Of a stretch of 64,000 bases of DNA, positions 27,401 through 36,654 are shown in pieces; positions within the stretch are counted from its first letter, which is position 1, and each line of letters begins with the position of its first letter. The notes beneath the pieces are model-generated. The model ran no database searches. It was given only the letters and a program-made list of their open reading frames with translations, and had not been told where the DNA came from. Made by a program: the position numbers and the translations under genes. Location of the stretch: contig NC_080048.1 in assembly GCF_026212465.1 (NCBI RefSeq), positions 21,812,658 to 21,876,657 of the forward strand, read 5' to 3'. This DNA comes from Amaranthus tricolor (taxonomy: Eukaryota; Streptophyta; Magnoliopsida; Caryophyllales; Amaranthaceae).

Positions 27401-28710
27401 AAAGCTTAAAAAACCACTAAAACACAACTTCGCACAAAATTTCAAGCATATGACTACTGTTTTCAAATCTAATGATTTCAAAGCTATAATACATGTTAAT
27501 TAGAGTTGTGTTCAACCTTTCATGCCAAACAAACCAAGTTTAAACTATTTGAAGGGAAAAAGTGCCAAAAACAGCTTAAAAACCCATAAAAACGCAACTT
27601 CGCACGTAATTTCAAGCATATGACTATTGTTTTTAATTCTTACCGTTTCAAAACAATAATATATACTAGTTAGTATTGTGTTCCAAGTGTCTATCCAAAC
27701 AAATGAAGTTTGAACTAATTTAAGCGAGTAAGTGCCAAAAAATTCTTAAAAAACCTTAAAACCGAAACTTAGCACGTAATTTTGAAGCATATTTCTATTG
27801 TTTACAATTCTTATCATTTCTAAACAAGAATTTTTGTTAATTAGTATTTTGTTCTAAATTTCAATCCAAACAAACCAAGTTTGATCTATTTAAGAGAATA
27901 ATTAAAAAGGTTAAAAACCTTAAAAATTTAACTTTTATATAATTTCAACCATATAACTATTGTTTTAGATATACCCAATTCAAAAAATTTATATATATTA
28001 ATTAGTGTTGTGTGCCAAGTATTATACCAAGCAAACCAAGTTTGAACTACTTTAAGCAAGTAAGTGCAAAAAAATGTTTAAAAAACCTTAAAAACTCAAC
28101 TTCGTACGAAATTTCACACATATAACTATTTTTTTCTATTCAAACCATTCCAAGTTTCATGCAAAACAATACAAGTTTGAACTATTCCGCACGTAATTTC
28201 AAACATATGACTAATTTTTTCAATTTTAACAACTTCAAAACAACAATATATACCAAATAGTGTTGCGTGCAAAGTTTCATGCCAAAGAGACCATGTTTTA
28301 ACTACTTTAAAGGACTAAGTGCTAAAAAAATGCTTAAAAGAACTTTATAAACGCAACTTCGCACGTAAGTAAATTTGTGTTCCAACTTTCATGCCAAAGA
28401 AACCAAGTTTAACTATTTTAAGCGAGTAAATGCCAAAAAAAGGTTAAAAACCTTAAAAATACCACTTTGCACGTAATTTAAACCTTAGGACTATTGTTTT
28501 CAATTCTAACCATTTTAAAAAAACTATATATGTTAATGAGTGTTGGGTGCCAAGTTTCATGCCAAACAAACCAAAATTTGAACTACTTTAAGCGAGTAAG
28601 TTATAATACAAGCTTAAAAAACCTTAAAAACGCAACTTCGCACGAAATTTCAAACATATGATTATTTTTTAAAATTTTGACAATGTAAAAACAACAATAT
28701 AAACCATATA
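24447..28710 (+). repeat. HOR copy A-9, 4264 bp, n = 6 trimers with internal dimer-of-trimers
   Basis: The longest HOR in the window. Six trimers start near 24654, 25163, 25670, 26180, 26688 and 27197. Trimers 2 and 4 end in a chimeric M3: core-like 3' sequence ('ttaccgtttcaaaac', 'actagttagt') leads straight into M1 near 25640 and 26658 instead of into G. The segment from ~27192 to 28482 matches A-5 rather than its neighbours. Confidence 0.88.
24925..27060 (+). repeat. 1018-bp dimer-of-trimers tandem duplication
   Basis: Sequence matches itself at +1018 from about 24925 to about 27060. Shared private marks are 'actgtcatgcc' (25141/26159), 'aacctttggac' (~25747/26765) and the chimeric M3/M1 junction (~25640/26658). 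A visible mismatch is 'gaaatacttt' (~25336) against 'gaactacttt'. The match ends where 'cagctt' becomes 'caactt' near 27063. Confidence 0.85.
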
Positions 28711-31446
28711 ATGTTGTGTGCCAAGTTTCATGCCAAACAAACCATTTTGAACTACTTTAATGTAGTAAGTGCCAAAAAATGCTTAAAAAAACCTTATAAC
28801 CGCAACTTCGCACTAATTTTCAAGCATATGACTATTATTTTAAAATCTAATGATTTAAAAAATTATAATACATGTTATTTAGTGTTGTGTTCCAACTTTC
28901 ATGCCAAACAAACCATGTTTGAACTATTTTAAGCGAGTACATACCAAAAAAAGGTTAAAAACCTTAAAAACGCAATTTTGCACGTAATTTCAACCTTAGG
29001 ACTATTGTTTTCAAATCTAACCATTTCAAAAAAATTATATATGTATTGAGTGTTGTGTGCCATATTTCATTCCAAACAAAACAAATTTGAACTACTTTAA
29101 GCGAGTAAGTTCCAAAAAAAGCTCAAAAAACCACTAAAACACAACTTCGCACAAAATTTCAAGCATATGACTACTGTTTTCAAATCTAATGATTTCAAAG
29201 CTATAATACATGTTAATTAGATTTGTGTTCAACCTTTCATGCCAAACAAACCAAGTTTAAATTATTTAAAGGGAAAAAGTGCAAAAAACAGCTTAAAAAC
29301 CAATAAAAACGCAACATCGCACGTAATTTCAAGCATATGACTATTGTTTTCAAATCTAATGATTTAAAAAACTATAATACATGTTATTTAGTGTTGTGTT
29401 AAAACTTTCATGCCAAACAAACCATGTTTGAACTATTTTAAGCGAGTACATACCAAAAAAAGGTTAAAAACCTTAAAAACGCAATTTTGCACGTAATTTC
29501 AACCTTAGGACTATTGTTTTCAAATCTAACCATTTCAAAAAAATTATATATATATCGAGTGTTGTGTGCCATATTTCATTCCAAACAAAACAAATTTGAA
29601 CTACTTTAAGCGAGTAAGTTCCAAAAAAAAGCTCAAAAAACCACTAAAACACAACTTCGCACAAAATTTCAAGCATATGACTACTGTTTTCATATCTAAT
29701 TATTTCAAAGCTATAATACATGTTGATTAGATTTTTGTTCAACCTTTCAAGACAAACAAACCAAGTTTAAATTATTTAATGGGAAAGAGTGCCAAAAACA
29801 GCTTAAAAACCCATAAAAACGCAACATCGCACGTAATTTCATGCATATGACTATTGTTTTCAAATCTAATGATTTAAAAAACTATAATACATGTTATTTA
29901 GTGTTGTCTTAAAACTTTCATGCCAAACAAACCATGTTTGAACTATTTTAAGCGAGTACATACCAAAAAAAGGTTAAAAACCTTAAAAACGCAATTTTGC
30001 ACGTAATTTCAACCTTAGGACTATTGTTTTCAAATCTAACCATTTCAACAAAATTATATATGTATCGAGTGTTGTGTGCCATGGTTCATTCCAGAAAAAC
30101 CAAATTTGAACTACTTTAAGCGAGTAAGTTCCAAAAAAAAGCTTAAAAAACCACTAAAACACAACTTCGCACAAAATTTCAAGCATATGACTACTGTTTT
30201 CAAATCTAATGATTTCAAAGCTATAATACATGTTAATTAGAGTTGTGTTCAACCTTTCATGCCAAACAAACCAAGTTTAAACTATTTGAAGGGAAAAAGT
30301 GCCAAAAATAGCTTAAAAACCCATAAAAACGTAACTTCGCACGTAATTTCAAGCATATGACTATTGTTTTTAATTCTTACCGTTTCAAAACAATAATATA
30401 TACTAGTTAGTATTGTGTTCCAAGTGTCTATCCAAACAAATGAAGTTTGAACTAATTTAAGCGAGTAAGTGCCAAAAAATGCTTAAAAAACCTTAAAACC
30501 GAAACTTAGCACGTAATTTTGAAGCATATTTCTATTGTTTTCAATTCTTATCATTTCTAAACAAGAATTTTTGTTAATTAGTATTGTGTTCTAAATTTCA
30601 ATCCAAACAAACCAAGTTTGTTCTATTTAAGAGAATAATTAAAAAGGTTAAAAACCTTAAAAATTTAACTTTTATATAATTTCAACCATATAACTATTGT
30701 TTTCGATATACCCAATTCAAAAAATTTATATATATTAATTAGTGTTGTGTGCCAAGTATTATACCAAGCAAACCAAGTTTGAACTACTTTAAGCAAGTAA
30801 GTGCAAAAAAATGTTTAAAAAACCTTAAAAACTCAACGTCGTACGAAATTTCACACATATAACTATTTTTTTCTGTTCAAACCATTCCAAGTTTCATGCA
30901 AAACAATACAAGTTTGAACTATTCCGCACGTAATTTCAAACATATGACTAATTTTTTCAATTTTAACAACTTCAAAACAACAATATATACCAAATAGTGT
31001 TGCGTGCAAAGTTTCATGCCAAAGAGACCATGTTTTAACTACTTTAAAGGACTAAGTGCTAAAAAAATGCTTAAAAGAACTTTATAAACGCAACTTCGCA
31101 CGTAAGTAAATTTGTGTTCCAACTTTCATGCCAAAGAAACCAAGTTTAACTATTTTAAGCGAGTAAATGCCAAAAAAAGGTTAAAAACCTTAAAAATACC
31201 ACTTTGCACGTAATTTAAACCTTAGGACTATTGTTTTCAATTCTAACCATTTAAAAAAAACTATATATGTTAATGAGTGTTGGGTGCCAAGTTTCATGCC
31301 AAACAAACCAAAATTTGAACTACTTTAAGCGAGTAAGTTATAATACAAGCTTAAAAACCTTAAAAACGCAACTTCGCACGAAATTTCAAACATATGATTA
31401 TTTTTTAAAATTTTGACAATGTAAAAACAACAATATAAACCATATA
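28711..31446 (+). repeat. HOR copy A-10, 2736 bp, n = 3 trimers
   Basis: Three trimers plus core, with more scattered private substitutions than inner copies ('caacatcgcac' ~29312 and ~29822, 'tatatatatcgag' ~29547, 'attccagaaaaacc' ~30089). It lies near the edge of the array. Confidence 0.9.
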
Positions 31447-31793
31447 ATGTTGTGTGCCAAGTTTCATGCCAAACAAACCATTTTGAACTACTTTAATGTA
31501 GTAAGTGCCAAAAAATGCTTAAAAAAACCTTATAACCGCAACTTCGCACTAATTTTCAAGCATATGACTAATGTTTTCAAATCTAATGATTTCAAAAACT
31601 ATAATACATGTTATTTAGTGTTGTGTTCCAACTTTCATGCCAAACAAAGCAAGTTTGAACTATTTTAAGCGAGTACATACCAAAAAAAGGTTAAAAACCT
31701 TAAAAACGCAACTTTGCACGTAATTTCAACCTTAGGACTATTGTTTTCAAATCTAACCATTTCAAAAAAATTATATATGTTATCGAGTGCTGT
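31447..31793 (+). repeat. HOR copy A-11, truncated, flank-like in its second half
   Basis: The T monomer starts as in A-10, but from about 31567 the sequence takes on forms typical of the divergent flank at 36775-37000: 'gttttcaaatctaatgatttc', 'caagtttgaac', 'gcaactttgcacg' and 'tatcgagtgctgt'. Satellite homology stops after 'gtgctgt' at 31793, where retrotransposon sequence begins. Confidence 0.85.
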
Positions 31794-32841
31794 TTCTTCT
31801 TCCTCAGGGTTTTTAGTATCAGTATCACTCACGGATGCTCCCCATGCAACTATTATGGCTTTGTGAAAGTCGGTTTTGTTCAGATTTCGTTTGCTTTATA
31901 TTCTTCCTATATCCCTTGCCTTTCCCTTGCCCTTTCATTTTTCCATATAGGGCAATCTTTGATGAAGTGTTCCGTACTTCCACATTTGTGGCATTCAAGA
32001 ATGGATTTTGTATTTGTTGTTCTTCTTTCTTTGTTGCTTCTTTGATTGGTGTACCTGCTGTTCCTGAAGAATTTCTTGAATTTTCGTACCAGCATGGCAG
32101 CCTCCTCCTTATCACATTCTGATTCATCTTGATCTCTGCTGCTGCCAGAGCCAATCCCTTGTTTCGGGAACTGTCTGTTATTCCCAAATATAATTCTTTT
32201 GTCATTAGGGAACCAGCCAACTCTTCCAGATTGAATTTTGTAAAATCTTTAGATTCCTAGATGGCAGTGACCTTGGCTCTCCAGCGTTCATCTTGAGGGA
32301 GACTCCTTAGAATTTTCCTTACCTGTTCATCGGTGGTAATAAGTCTTCCAAGAGAGACAAGTTCATTTGTGATGTTAGTGAACCTTGTAAACAACTCTTG
32401 GATGCTTTCTCTTGGTTCCATAACAAACCGTTCATACTTAGACATCCACGAGTCTATCTTGGAACGTTTCACTTTACTTGTTCTTTCATGGGTACCTGCA
32501 AGCAGGTCCCAAATCTATTTGGCAAATTTGCAACCCATAATGCGGTTATGCTCGTTGGGTCCAAGACCACAGTGAAGTAACTTGATGGCAAGAGCATTTA
32601 TCTCCTTTTTCTGAAAATCTTCTTTTTCAAATTCGGTTATAGGTTTGGGAATAATTTCGTTATTGGAGTTTGTAGTTGCTACCTCAAAGTCTCCAATTTC
32701 GATAACTCTCCAAGCTTGATAATTTTCGGCTTTGATGAAGATCTTCATCCTATTCTTCCAGTATGTATGGAATTTTCCATCAAACATGGGTGGCCTTTGA
32801 GTAGAGTACCCTTCTTCCATTCGTTCATTCATTATCGACAT
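31794..32841 (-). pseudogene. gag: Degenerate copia-type gag, 3'-truncated
   Basis: An intact gag would be the nucleocapsid/capsid polyprotein that packages element RNA in cytoplasmic virus-like particles. The likely start is the ATG ending at 32841 (reading MSIMNERMEEG), 55 bp downstream of the PBS. N-terminal family features are visible: 'PPMFDGKFHTYWKNRM' and 'YQAWRVIEIGD'. The central UBN2/gag-like part (32472-32257) contains 'SKIDSWMSKYERF' and 'ILRSLPQDERWRAKVTAI'. A CCHC knuckle and an acidic tail ('VAWGASVSDTDTKNPEEEE', ~31858-31800) follow. It is broken by in-frame TAG codons at 32517-32515 and 32259-32257, a frameshift near 32130 (before the knuckle) and another between ~31950 and ~31860. 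The reading ends at the satellite junction, before protease. It cannot make a full protein. Confidence 0.9.
31952..31993 (-). other. CCHC zinc-knuckle coding segment of the gag remnant
   Basis: In the frame running down from 32095, residues 35-48 read CHKCGSTEHFIKDC, a C-X2-C-X4-H-X4-C knuckle with all four ligands present. This is the nucleocapsid RNA-binding motif of retroelement gag. It is out of frame with the gag N-terminal part because of the upstream frameshift. Confidence 0.93.
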
Positions 32842-32896
32842 CTCTAAAAATACCAGGATAATGGTCTCAGGGTTTCCTGATCAAATGAGGAACAGG

Positions 32897-32908
32897 GCTT
32901 TGATACCA
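32897..32908 (-). other. Primer-binding site (initiator tRNA-Met type)
   Basis: The minus strand reads TGGTATCAAAGC, one base from TGGTATCAGAGC, the common plant copia PBS complementary to the 3' end of initiator tRNA-Met. It lies two bases inside the LTR edge, the expected position for priming minus-strand DNA synthesis. Confidence 0.88.
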
Positions 32909-32910
32909 AT

Positions 32911-33891
32911 TGTACACTGTGTTAGAGATGAGAACGACAACAAGAGGGGGGGTGAACTGTTGTTTTGATAAGTTTAAGTATTTTAGCCCTGTTTTTGCGG
33001 AATTAGATAAAAGAAATAAAACTTAAACTTAGAGTGAAATAATGAAAGAGACAACACAATTTTACGTGGAAACCTTCTAGGCCTAAATAGAAGGAAAAAC
33101 CACGACCCCTCGAGATTTCAAAACTCTCCACTATGTTTTAGGCAACTCATTACAATTACATAAAACACTTTGCTTCACTCGAAGCTTCTCTTACTAGGCC
33201 AACTTCTCCTTTCAATTGCTTCACTCAAAGCAACTCTCTTAGCTTTACTCCAAGCTATTCTCTTCTCTAGCAACGGTTCCTTTTACTAATATTAGGCACG
33301 GTTCCTTTTACTAATATTAGGCACGGTTCCATTTACTAATGTTAGGCACTGTTCCATTTATTAATCTTAGGCACGGTTACTAATATCAACTATCGTTCCC
33401 TTCACTATATTTAGCAAATTTAGTTATTCACTAAATATAGATCCGAAACAAAAGCCTTTTGAAAAGGATTTAGAAAATCATACGTTAGGTGGTTATAAAA
33501 TATTTGGCCAATTAACTTAATAACTATATAATGCAACAAATTAATTTTAACCAATACATCAACTAAAAATCAGAAAATATAATAATAATCAGAATTCCAG
33601 CAGACGTATTTTCTCCTGACTTCAGTCTGGGAACACTGCACTGTTTCCAAATTCCAGTTGTGTTAAATCATCAAACTTGGGAACTGTAGACCTGCTGTCT
33701 ACATTTAACATCCTAAGCGATAAACCTTTTCTAACATCTTTTGATTCCTTTGACGAGTACACGTTCATAGACCAAGTCATAGGTACTATCAACGATCTTA
33801 ATCATGACCGGATATCGACCTGCAAACAATCTCTAAAAATACATATGTTTATATAAAGTGTAGTCATCACCAAAAACTAAGAAAGCCAACA
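32911..33891 (-). mobile_element. 5' LTR of the copia-type remnant, 981 bp
   Basis: The segment is bounded by TG and CA on each strand: the minus strand starts TGTTGGC at 33891 and ends TGTACA at 32911. The inner edge abuts the PBS; the outer edge abuts satellite ('aaccattcc' from 33894). It includes a G-run near 32946-32952, a short tandem repeat (33274-33390) and a TATATAAA motif on the minus strand near 33848-33857. That motif could be a TATA box but lies only ~35-45 bp from the LTR start, so it is uncertain. No second LTR is present for comparison. Confidence 0.85.
33274..33390 (+). repeat. 25-bp minisatellite inside the LTR (4 copies plus a partial)
   Basis: Units starting with 'cggttcc' or a variant begin at 33274, 33299, 33324, 33349 and, in shortened form, 33374. 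The shared core is 'ttactaatattaggca'. The first two are identical; later ones carry one to a few substitutions, as expected from replication slippage inside the LTR. Confidence 0.93.
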
Positions 33892-36654
33892 CTAACCATT
33901 CCAAGTTTCATGCCAAACAATACAAGTTTGAACTATTTTGAAGTAAGTGACAAAAAATGCTTAAAAAACCTTAAAACCGCAACGTAACACGTAATTTCCA
34001 ACATATGACCATTGTTTTCAGTTGTAATCAATTCAAAACAATAATATATACCAGTTAGTAGTGTCATGACAAACAAACCAAGTTTGAACTTATTTAAGCC
34101 AGTACGTGCCAAAAAATGCTTAAAAAACCTTAAAACCGCAACTTAACACGTAATTTCAAGCATATGACAATGGTTTTGATTTCTCTTCATTTCTAAACAA
34201 TAATATTGGTTAATTAGTATTGTGATCCACGTTTCATGCTAAACAAACTAAGTTTGAACTACTTTAAGCGAATAATTAACATAAAAAGGTTAAAAACCTT
34301 AAAAACTTAACTTTATGTAATTTCAACCATATAACTATCTTTTTGGATTCTACCCAATTCCAAAACATTATATATTAATTAGAGTTGTATGCCAAGTTTT
34401 ATACCAAACAAACCAAGTTTGAATCACTTTAAGCAAGTAAGTGCTAAAAAAAGTTTAAAAAACCTTCAAAACTCAACTTTGCAGGTAATTTCAAACATAT
34501 GACTATTTTTTACAATGTTAACAACTTCAAAACAACAATATATACCAAATAGTTTAGTGTGCCATGTTTCATGCCAAACAAACCAAGTTTTAGCTACTTT
34601 AAAAAACCTTATAAACACAACTTCACACGTAATTTCAAGCATATGAATAATTTTTTAAATTCTAACGATATTAAAACAATGATATACCAATTAGTTTTGT
34701 CTTCCAAGTTTCAAGCCAAACAAACCAATTTTGAACTATTTTAAGCGAGTACGTGCCAAAAAATGCTTAAAGAACCTTAAAACCGCAACTTAACATTAAA
34801 TTTCAAGCATATGACTATTGTTTTCAAATCCAATGATTTCAAACTAAAATACATCTTAATTAGTGTTGTGTTCCAACCTTAGGACTATTGTTTTCAAATG
34901 TAACCATTTCAAAATAATTATATATGTTATCGAGTGTTGTGTGCCATATTTCATTCCAAACAAACCAAATTTGAACTCCTTTAAGCGAGTAAGTTTCAAA
35001 AAAAAGCTTAAAAAACCTCAAAAACGCAACTTCGCATGAAATTTCAAGCATATGACAATTTTTTTCAAATCTAATGATTTCAAAGCTATAATACATGTTA
35101 ATTAGTGTTGTGTTCCAACTTTCATGCCAAACTAACCAAGCTTGAACTATTTTGAATAAGTAAATACCAAAAAAAGGTTAAAAACCTTAAAAACTCAACT
35201 TTGCACGTAATTTCAACATTAAGACTACTGTTTACAATTCTGACCATTTCAAAAAATTATATACATTAATGAGTGTTCTGTGCCATATTTCATTCCAAAC
35301 AAACCAAATTTTAACTACTTTGAGCGAGTAAGATCCAAAAAAAAAAGCTTAAAAAACCTCTAAAATGCTATTTCACATGAAATTTCAAACATATAACTAT
35401 TTTTTTCAATTTTAACAACGTCAAAACAACAATATGTACCAAATAGTGTAGTGTGCCAAGTTTCATGCCAAATAAACAAAGTTTGAACTACTTTAAGGGA
35501 ATAAGTGCCAAAAACAACCTAAAAACCTTAAAAACACAACTTCGCACAGAATTTCAAGTGTATGACTATTCTTTTTAATTCTAACCGTTTCAAAACAATA
35601 ATATGTACCAGTTAGTAATGTGTTCCAAGTGTCTATCCAAACAAATCAAGTTTAAACTAATTTAAGCGAGTAAGTGCAAAAAAATACTTAGAAAACCTTA
35701 AAACCGAAACTGAGCACGTAATTTCAAGCATATTTCTACTGTTTTCAATTCTCATCATTTCTAAACAATAATTTTTGTTAATTAGTATTGTGTTCTAAAT
35801 TTCATGCCAAACAAACCAAGTTTGATCTATTTAAGAGAATAATTACCATAAAAAGATTAAAACCTTAAAAATTTAACTTTTATAAAATTTCAACCATATG
35901 ACTATTGTTTTCAATTCCACCCAATTCAAAAAAGTTATATATTTTAATTAGTGTTGTGCGCCAAGTTTTATACCCAGCAAACCAAGTTTCAACTACTTTA
36001 AGCAAGTAAGCGCCAAAAAGTGTTTAAAAAACCTTAAAAACTCAACTTCGCACGTAATTTCAAACATATAACTATTTTTTTCAATTCAACCATTCCAAGT
36101 TTCAAGCCAAACAATACAAGTTTGAACTCTTTCATATATAATTTCAAACGTATGACTAAATATTTCAATTTTAACAACTTAAAAACAACAATATATACCA
36201 AAAAGTGTTGTGTGCAAAGTTTTATGACAAACGAACAAAGTTGTAATTACTTTAAAGGAGTAAGTGCAAATAAAATGCTTAAAAGAACCTTATAAACGCA
36301 ACTTCACATGTAATTAGTGTTGTGTTCCAACTTTCATGCCAAACACACCAAGTTTGAACTATGATATACGAATAATGCCAAAAAAAAGTTAAAAACATTA
36401 TAAATGCCACTTTGCACGTAATTTCAACCATAGATATTTGTTTTCAATTCTAACAATTTCAAAAAAATTATATATATTAATGAGTGTTTAGTGCAAATTT
36501 TCATGCCAAACAAACCAAAATTTGAACTACTTTAAGCGAGTAAGTTACAATACAAGCTTAAAAAACCTTAAAAACGCAACTTCGCACGAAATTTCACACA
36601 TATGATTATTTTTAAAAATTTTGACAACGTAAAAAAAACAATATAAACCATATA
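33892..36654 (+). repeat. Divergent satellite, irregular monomer order
   Basis: About seventeen monomers, with anchors near 33930, 34083, 34254, 34420, 34590, 34733, 34970, 35144, 35310, 35486, 35650, 35825, 35990, 36120, 36240, 36356 and 36524. A deletion fuses two monomers at ~34875 ('gtgttccaaccttaggac'), apparently at the short shared sequence 'caac'. The part from ~35650 follows the standard G-D-K-S1-S2-S3-P core order. Confidence 0.8.

Larger units (their letters stand above)
1..31793 (+). repeat. Satellite domain A: homogeneous higher-order-repeat array
   Basis: This is a head-to-tail satellite array with monomer anchors ('tttgaact' followed by 'tttaagcgagta') every ~170 bp and conserved boxes 'aacttcgcac', 'aatttcaa' and 'catatgact' in nearly every monomer. 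Monomers are organised into HORs of 2228-4264 bp made of a ~1.2-kb core plus 2 to 6 copies of a 510-bp trimer. Neighbouring HORs are near-identical, which indicates recent homogenisation. The array enters from outside the window. Variants split it into A1 (1 to ~19.6 kb, T monomer has 'catataact') and A2 (~19.6 to 31.5 kb, 'catatgact'). No gene lies in it; the short open frames are by-products of the repeat. A centromeric or pericentromeric role is plausible but inferred. Confidence 0.95.
31794..33891 (-). mobile_element. Truncated Ty1/copia-type LTR retrotransposon
   Basis: This is the only long stretch unrelated to the satellite. On the minus strand it reads 5' LTR (33891-32911), a 2-bp gap, a tRNA-type primer-binding site (32908-32897), a short leader and a damaged gag that runs into satellite at 31793. 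Protease, integrase, reverse transcriptase, RNase H and the 3' LTR are absent, so it cannot move by itself and has no second LTR or target-site duplication to date it. The gag type and tRNA-Met-like PBS fit plant Ty1/copia elements; the superfamily call rests on gag because pol is missing. Confidence 0.9.

Noticed and set aside
1..31793. CRISPR-like or phage-like regular repeats
   Set aside because: There are no short repeats with unique spacers; the whole ~170-bp unit repeats without spacer sequence, and no cas-like genes are present.
31835..32122. Plus-strand open frames opposite gag (31835-32122, 32333-32575)
   Set aside because: They are antisense to the recognisable gag remnant, which explains the open frames.
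33848..33857. TATA box of the LTR promoter on the minus strand
   Set aside because: The TATATAAA motif is real but lies only ~35-45 bp from the LTR start in A+T-rich sequence; not strong enough to call as a promoter.
31794..33891. Complete LTR retrotransposon or solo LTR
   Set aside because: One LTR with PBS and gag is present, so it is not a solo LTR. Pol and the 3' LTR are absent, so it is not complete. No target-site duplication can be tested.
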